From a bacterium Ga0077546 (GTDB lineage Bacteria; Cyanobacteriota; Vampirovibrionia; Obscuribacterales; Obscuribacteraceae), in contig LNEX01000269.1 of assembly GCA_001464165.1 (NCBI GenBank), positions 1-25,092 of the forward strand: a DNA stretch of 25,092 bases. Reading direction: 5' to 3'. The position numbers and the translations under genes were made by a program. A model generated the notes under the pieces. It was not told the origin of the DNA. It was given only the letters and a program-made list of their open reading frames with translations, and ran no database searches. Every line of letters begins with the position of its first letter. The stretch's first letter is position 1. Below are positions 24,239-25,092 of this stretch, piece after piece.

Positions 24239-24448
24239 TTTCTTATTTCGTTTATTACGTGAGTTGGAAAGCAGACCGCTGGGCAACACCCGAAGAATTC
24301 AACTTATGGCTGCTGGGTTTCCCCCCTGACCAGGTTCGTCGGTCTTCGCCGTCACCCAACGATCTGTGAATAGTGATTATAGACGAAATGTCCTTTCAAT
24401 AGCAGTGCAATGTAAATACTCGCTTTGCTAGACTTCGTTCTCAACCTT

Positions 24449-24506
24449 TTGACAAGGGCTTACACTTGTTATTCGGATAAATTGAAACTTTACCGATATC
24501 GGTAAA
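24449..24506 (+). promoter_or_regulatory. Putative promoter and palindromic operator before the methyltransferase gene
   Basis: A perfect TTGACA lies at 24449-24454, with no good -10 box at normal distance. A second -35-like TTGAAA at 24482-24487 is followed by the 18-bp perfect palindrome TTTACCGATATCGGTAAA (24489-24506) and an A/T run. The palindrome would therefore fill the spacer or early leader, as repressor operators often do. The methyltransferase ATG is 37 bp further on. Confidence 0.45.
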
Positions 24507-24543
24507 AAATAAAGCGAACTTGGCAAGTGGGAGTGAATTTTTC

Positions 24544-25092
24544 ATGTTGAAGTACCTTTCAACCCTCCGTTTGATTCCGCCTTCGCTCATAACCTCAACA
24601 TTAGAGGGGAGCTGGGCGATTCAGGTTTTGAAATCGGCAGTAGATCTAGGCATTTTTGAGTCACTAAGCGATGGCCCAATGTCTGCTGCATTAATTGCTA
24701 AGAAGCAAGGTTTGCAGGTGGAAGGAACTAAATTAATTGCCGACTCACTGGTCGCCATGAATCTACTCGACCGCGCCGATCTTAACGGTCATGTTCGCAG
24801 TACCGAAGCAATCTATGAATTGAATATGACTTCGCAGACTTATTTGATTTCAGAAAGTCCACTATTTATGGGCATGTATTTAAAACAGCATGATGAGCTA
24901 GATAAGATGTGGCGCAGTTTGCGGGAAACCATTCGCACTGGTACACCAGTGATGGCAGTCAACGAAGACGCCAAAGCACAAGAGATTTTTCCTAGCTTGG
25001 CCGAAGCGATAGTGCCTCTAAACTATTGCATCGCTGCCGATGTAGTGAAATATTTGAAGGAACGCAAGCAGGGTGCTAAAAGCGCTCAAAGC
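24544..25092 (+). CDS. SAM-dependent O-methyltransferase, C-terminus cut by window edge
   Basis: The 183 visible residues run open to the window end. They match the N-terminal winged-helix dimerisation domain of class I small-molecule O-methyltransferases (acetylserotonin/hydroxyneurosporene type): WAIQVLKSAVDLGIFESLSD, then SAALIAKKQGLQVEGTKLIA, DSLVAMNLLDRAD and STEAIYELNMTSQTYLISES, followed by YLKQHDELDKMWRSLRETI. The SAM-binding Rossmann part would begin just after the visible end. The substrate is unknown. The ATG is preceded by GTGGGAG about ten bases upstream. It has its own promoter/operator region and diverges from the MshEN-like gene. Confidence 0.85.
   Translation, partial: MLKYLSTLRLIPPSLITSTLEGSWAIQVLKSAVDLGIFESLSDGPMSAALIAKKQGLQVEGTKLIADSLVAMNLLDRADLNGHVRSTEAIYELNMTSQTYLISESPLFMGMYLKQHDELDKMWRSLRETIRTGTPVMAVNEDAKAQEIFPSLAEAIVPLNYCIAADVVKYLKERKQGAKSAQS

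Overview
The window looks like ordinary chromosome from a Gram-negative-type bacterium of moderate GC (mid-40s percent by eye). The mix of secreted TPR proteins, HAMP/PAS membrane sensors, an MshEN-type protein, kinesin-light-chain-type TPRs and frequent TTG starts reminds me of the non-photosynthetic relatives of Cyanobacteria (Candidatus Melainabacteria/Obscuribacterales). That assignment is an impression and was not tested. I see no rRNA, tRNA, CRISPR array, intact transposon or phage module.

Layout. 1-2113 (minus): a truncated HAMP membrane sensor, a degenerate receiver protein and a secreted TPR protein. 2300-4955: a secreted protein of unknown function, a PQQ-type sorbosone dehydrogenase and NudK. 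4957-10334 (minus): a compact molybdenum-cofactor operon read moaD-moaE-moaA-moaC/moaB fusion-moeA, followed closely by a dienelactone hydrolase fused to an NTF2-like domain. 10526-13787 (plus): an S9 peptidase, a thioredoxin-fold [2Fe-2S] ferredoxin and a GGDEF protein whose signature is lost. 13861-18952 (minus): a chimeric gene that has the two ends of an IS1595-type transposase around a DprA-type winged helix, then a 52-bp perfect palindrome, then a 5-oxoprolinase gene broken by a one-base frameshift. 19524-21429: a TPR protein and an Ada-type DNA alkylation repair regulator. 21561-24238 (minus): a sensor pseudokinase split in two frames, preceded by a small MshEN-like protein. 24544-end (plus): the start of a SAM-dependent O-methyltransferase.

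The clearest pathway is Moco synthesis: MoaA and MoaC make cPMP, MoaD/MoaE make molybdopterin, and the MoaB/MogA domain and MoeA adenylylate it and insert molybdate. No molybdoenzyme is in view. The least expected content lies at 13.8-15.2 kb: a transposase-derived gene with no catalytic core, with a perfect 52-bp palindrome just upstream. The palindrome core ACCGATATCGGT recurs before the methyltransferase gene and inside ada, so it may be an operator or a genome-wide repeated palindrome. A second theme is signalling domains that have lost key residues: a receiver, a GGDEF domain and a histidine kinase.
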